Below are positions 61,540-64,000 of a stretch of 64,000 nt of DNA, one piece after another (position 1 is the stretch's first letter; each line of letters starts with the position of its first letter). The translations under genes and the position numbers were made by a program. The notes beneath the pieces are model-generated. The model saw only the letters and a program-made list of their open reading frames with translations. It searched no databases and was not told the origin of the DNA. Source of the DNA: Pipra filicauda (taxonomy: Eukaryota; Chordata; Aves; Passeriformes; Pipridae); NCBI RefSeq assembly GCF_003945595.2, contig NW_024104522.1:62001-126000 (forward strand), read 5' to 3'.

Positions 61540-62095
61540 GAAGGTCCCTTACCAAAGATTCATAATGATGTCATGGTGTAAGAAGGAACAACCTCTTGCA
61601 GATTAGTAACTGGTTAAAAGAAAAGAAAGTAATTTTTTACAGCAGGACAGGGCTGCTAAGATGCTGTTCCAAAGACCTGTCCTGGCATCCATCCTGTGCA
61701 ACTCATCCATAACAACGTGGAAAAGGGGTGATTAGGAAAATGACGTTTGCAATCGATTCCCAAATCATTCAAAGTTGTCAAATCTGAAGCTGAGGGTGAT
61801 GAGGTATAGCAAGATCTCAACTAACTGACTGTCATGGTATGGAAATGCCAGACTGAATTACATTTCAATAACTAGAAAGTAATGCACATGTGGAGAAACC
61901 CAAACTCCACAAACCCCTTGACATGTCTGGGTTAGGTGTTACCACTGGCAAAAGTCCCAGGGATAGAACAGTGAAGACATCAACTCAGTACTTGTACTTG
62001 GTAAAAAAAGCCCTTATAATGTTAGAAATGGTTAGGAAATGAACAGAGAACAGAATAGAAAACTTCCTTATGCATGGACAGAGGCCTTGAGCACT
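61540..62095 (+). mobile_element. CR1/L3-family LINE relic: reverse transcriptase C-terminal region
   Basis: About 555 bp follow the CR1/L3 ORF2 consensus in order. AAGGTCCCTTACCAAAGATT matches 'aaggttccccaccaaaggct'. AGTAACTGGTTAAAAG matches the same words in the consensus. A TTCCAAAGACCTGTCCTGGC block stands where 'gggtctgtactgggaccagt' precedes 'ctgttcaacatattcataaa'. GACGTTTGCAATCGATTCCC stands where the RT motif FADDTK is encoded, here read as FAIDSQ with the catalytic first Asp lost. AAGTTGTCAAATCTGAAGCT, AAAGTAATGCACAT, GGTGTTACCACT, CATCAACTCAG and AATGTTAGAAATGGTTAGGA continue in consensus order. Stops and frameshifts abound, so it is dead. It marks the host as an amniote and is old enough that it may be shared with other birds or reptiles. 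No 3' tail is present. It ends near TATGCATGGACAGAGG. Confidence 0.85.
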
Positions 62096-64000
62096 TAGCT
62101 TTGTCCCTGTAATGCAAGGCTGCTCTAGGGTAGCCACAGGTCACACCTTCAGCAGGAGACATGGATAACCCCCATCACTCCTCTGCTACATCCATTAGAA
62201 AAAATCCAGATTTGCTTGCCATGACTTGCAGCCCCTAAAGGTTATGACCAGCTTCCCACAGACATCAGCACAGCCAGAATTTCACCCTCAGAAAGGACCA
62301 AACCTTAAACTGAAACAACACATCCCACAATTACAGCATTTTCCATCACCACAAAACTCATCAGCCTCAGCAGCACTGACAGTCTTTGTTAGAACAAGGA
62401 CCTTTCAGTGGGCGCCTACAGCAACCTAAGGGTGTAGGATCAGGGTTATTACTATGTTTTTAGAGGTATAAAATTCCCTCATTAGGTGCACTGAAAATGA
62501 GAGCTCCTTTGCAAAGGAATAATGCTTCACATCCACTATTAATCAGCTTTCACTGCTGAGGGTCAGGACAGCCACCAAAAGCTGTTACCAATCTTCCCTG
62601 TGAAGCTCTGCCCATCTGCAGCATGTGGCACAGATTTTAAAAGTACAGTAGACTCGAGTTTTCCAGGGAGCAGCCATCACTCCTGTGCTCCCTCTAGAGT
62701 GACTACTGGAAGCCAAAAGCATTTAGGCAAAGCTAGATAAAATCAGCAGCGCCCAATGTGGGTTCTTTCTGGTTTCCTGCAAGTAAACAGACATGTTTAC
62801 AAGGGGCTGTACATTCACATCAATCATAAGGTGACTTTGTTTACAGTAGAGGAATTTCCTGCAGGCTTTTGCTGTCCTGGTTTCTTTCTCTTTGTATTTA
62901 CTTTTGTTCAAATGCAATTTAAAAAAAGCCGTAGGTACTTCAGCTCAATTCAAAACGTGACACACTGAAATCTGAAGCAGGCTATAATTCATGCCCAGAT
63001 TCAGTTGTTCTTTTTCTTGTTTGTTTGTTTAAGCTAACACACGCCTCTGCATTAAAAAGCCACTTTTCTCTACCCATCCTATTCATCTACACCTGGAAGA
63101 AGGCAGCTTTGATTTGTCTCCCTATAAAGAACTGCTTTTCTCATCAAACTTACAAAACAGCAGAAGCCCACCTGACATAGGGATCGGGCTTTTACTTCAG
63201 GCATCTAAGAGACAGATTCCTCAGAGGAATTAAAGTCAAAGTGGTAGTGAATGCAACTGAAAGACTGGCATTAATATCAGCTGAGAAGCCAGGATTAAGG
63301 ACTTCTGCTGCTATGAAACAGAGTGAACTATTTCTTCACCCCCTGACTGAATAAAAATTTACTTCAGTGGGGATTTAATTAGAAAAAACACTGCAGAATT
63401 TGGTTGCAAAATTCAGAACTTGGACAGGGGACTGTGCTTCAATAGCAAGCTCCTCGTTTTCTATGAAAGAAGTCCCAGAATATCCATATTGGAGGTCTTT
63501 GTACTCCCCCACAAATGAATACAGCCTAATCCGAATAGAAGGAGCTGCATGGTCACTTCTGCATGACACAGAGCTAATGTGCTGCAGTGAGCCATAGGGC
63601 AGGAGGGAACCTGCACTCCTCATCTTCTCTTGTCTGCTCTGCTCTCTCCCTAAAAGCCCAGCTGCACTCTGGAAACAGGCCTGCTTCTCCCAACACAAGG
63701 AGACAGTGAAGCACTCGGCAACGACAGCGAAGGTTCTTGGCTGCAGAGCTCCAGCCAAAGGGGCTCTGCCAGGCTGGCAGCCAGCTGCCACTGCTGTGCT
63801 CCTCTTGGGGCTCAGGTACACACACTCTGATAAACAGCCAGGAACCAGAGGGTCACTCCTCCTTAAGCTATGGGTACAGATAAGAAGGAAGTGCAGCCCT
63901 CGGGCACACAGGGCACACATCTCACCACTGTGATGGCACAGACCTCAGGGTGCCCCCCCAGCCCTGGCAGTGCTCACTCCAGCCCTCACTGCCTGAGCTC
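62096..64000. other. Non-coding stretch, no gene recognised
   Basis: No exon or RNA gene was recognised. A minus-strand open frame at 63375-63920 (181 codons) has a less skewed C-terminal half (from about 63600 down to 63375) than most frames here. It contains Tyr, Glu and Phe-rich sequence, but it matches no family I know, and the opposite strand is also open at 63400-63597. A TTTG-rich tract is at 63017-63031. The right edge is GC-rich and cut by the window. Confidence 0.55.

Overview
This window reads as amniote nuclear DNA, most likely avian and possibly from a songbird. The reasons are its mixed GC content, low density of recognisable transposons, degraded CR1/L3-type LINE relics, ancient MIR-like SINE fragments, and the absence of Alu, B1 or L1 elements and of young poly-A retrocopies. 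These are judgements by eye, and no database search was run. No prokaryotic operon, CRISPR array, tRNA, rRNA, snRNA or known miRNA was recognised.

I could not recognise a single protein-coding exon. Every long reading frame was considered, including 1122-2075 (+, 317 codons), 53852-54766 (-, 304), 58227-58910 (+, 227), 8160-8768 (-, 202), 36610-37215 (+, 201) and 63375-63920 (-, 181). Each lacks a recognisable domain, or is a by-product of a tandem repeat or of GC-rich low-complexity DNA. The window is best described as intergenic or deep intronic sequence.

Layout. 1-20.6 kb: unique non-coding DNA with a 17-bp E-box minisatellite (8372-8439), a possible MIR piece (about 10.77 kb), a homeobox-motif-rich candidate conserved element (about 15.1-15.26 kb) and a consensus CRE (17272-17279). 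20.67-21.42 kb: the strongest CpG island, flanked by a 13-bp direct repeat and followed by an octamer array able to form a minus-strand G-quadruplex. 22.5-27.1 kb: a 44-bp tandem duplication, three phased TTAATTAA palindromes, MIR-like relics (23.8 and 26.9 kb) and a candidate regulatory block (25.18-25.57 kb). 30.0-33.0 kb: a MIR-like core, a CR1-like tail fragment, a homeodomain-site cluster, a MIR-like 3' end and a tight minus-strand G-quadruplex motif. 36.4-37.1 kb: a GC-rich island ending in a 330-bp hexanucleotide array in two interspersed forms (GGCACT and GGCACC). 41.8-51.8 kb: weak CR1 and MIR traces, small tandem duplications and two plus-strand G-quadruplex motifs. 58.4-58.6 kb: a 36-bp minisatellite. 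61.54-62.1 kb: the best transposon relic, about 555 bp of a CR1/L3-family reverse transcriptase.

No genes can be shown to work together. The functional content, if any, is regulatory: one or two CpG islands that could be promoters of unannotated transcripts, and several AT-rich, homeodomain-motif-rich blocks that could be enhancers. I found no evidence for a new multi-gene system. The most interesting signals are the strand-asymmetric two-state hexamer array, the flanked CpG island, the phased TTAATTAA cluster and the phased CAGCTG cluster.
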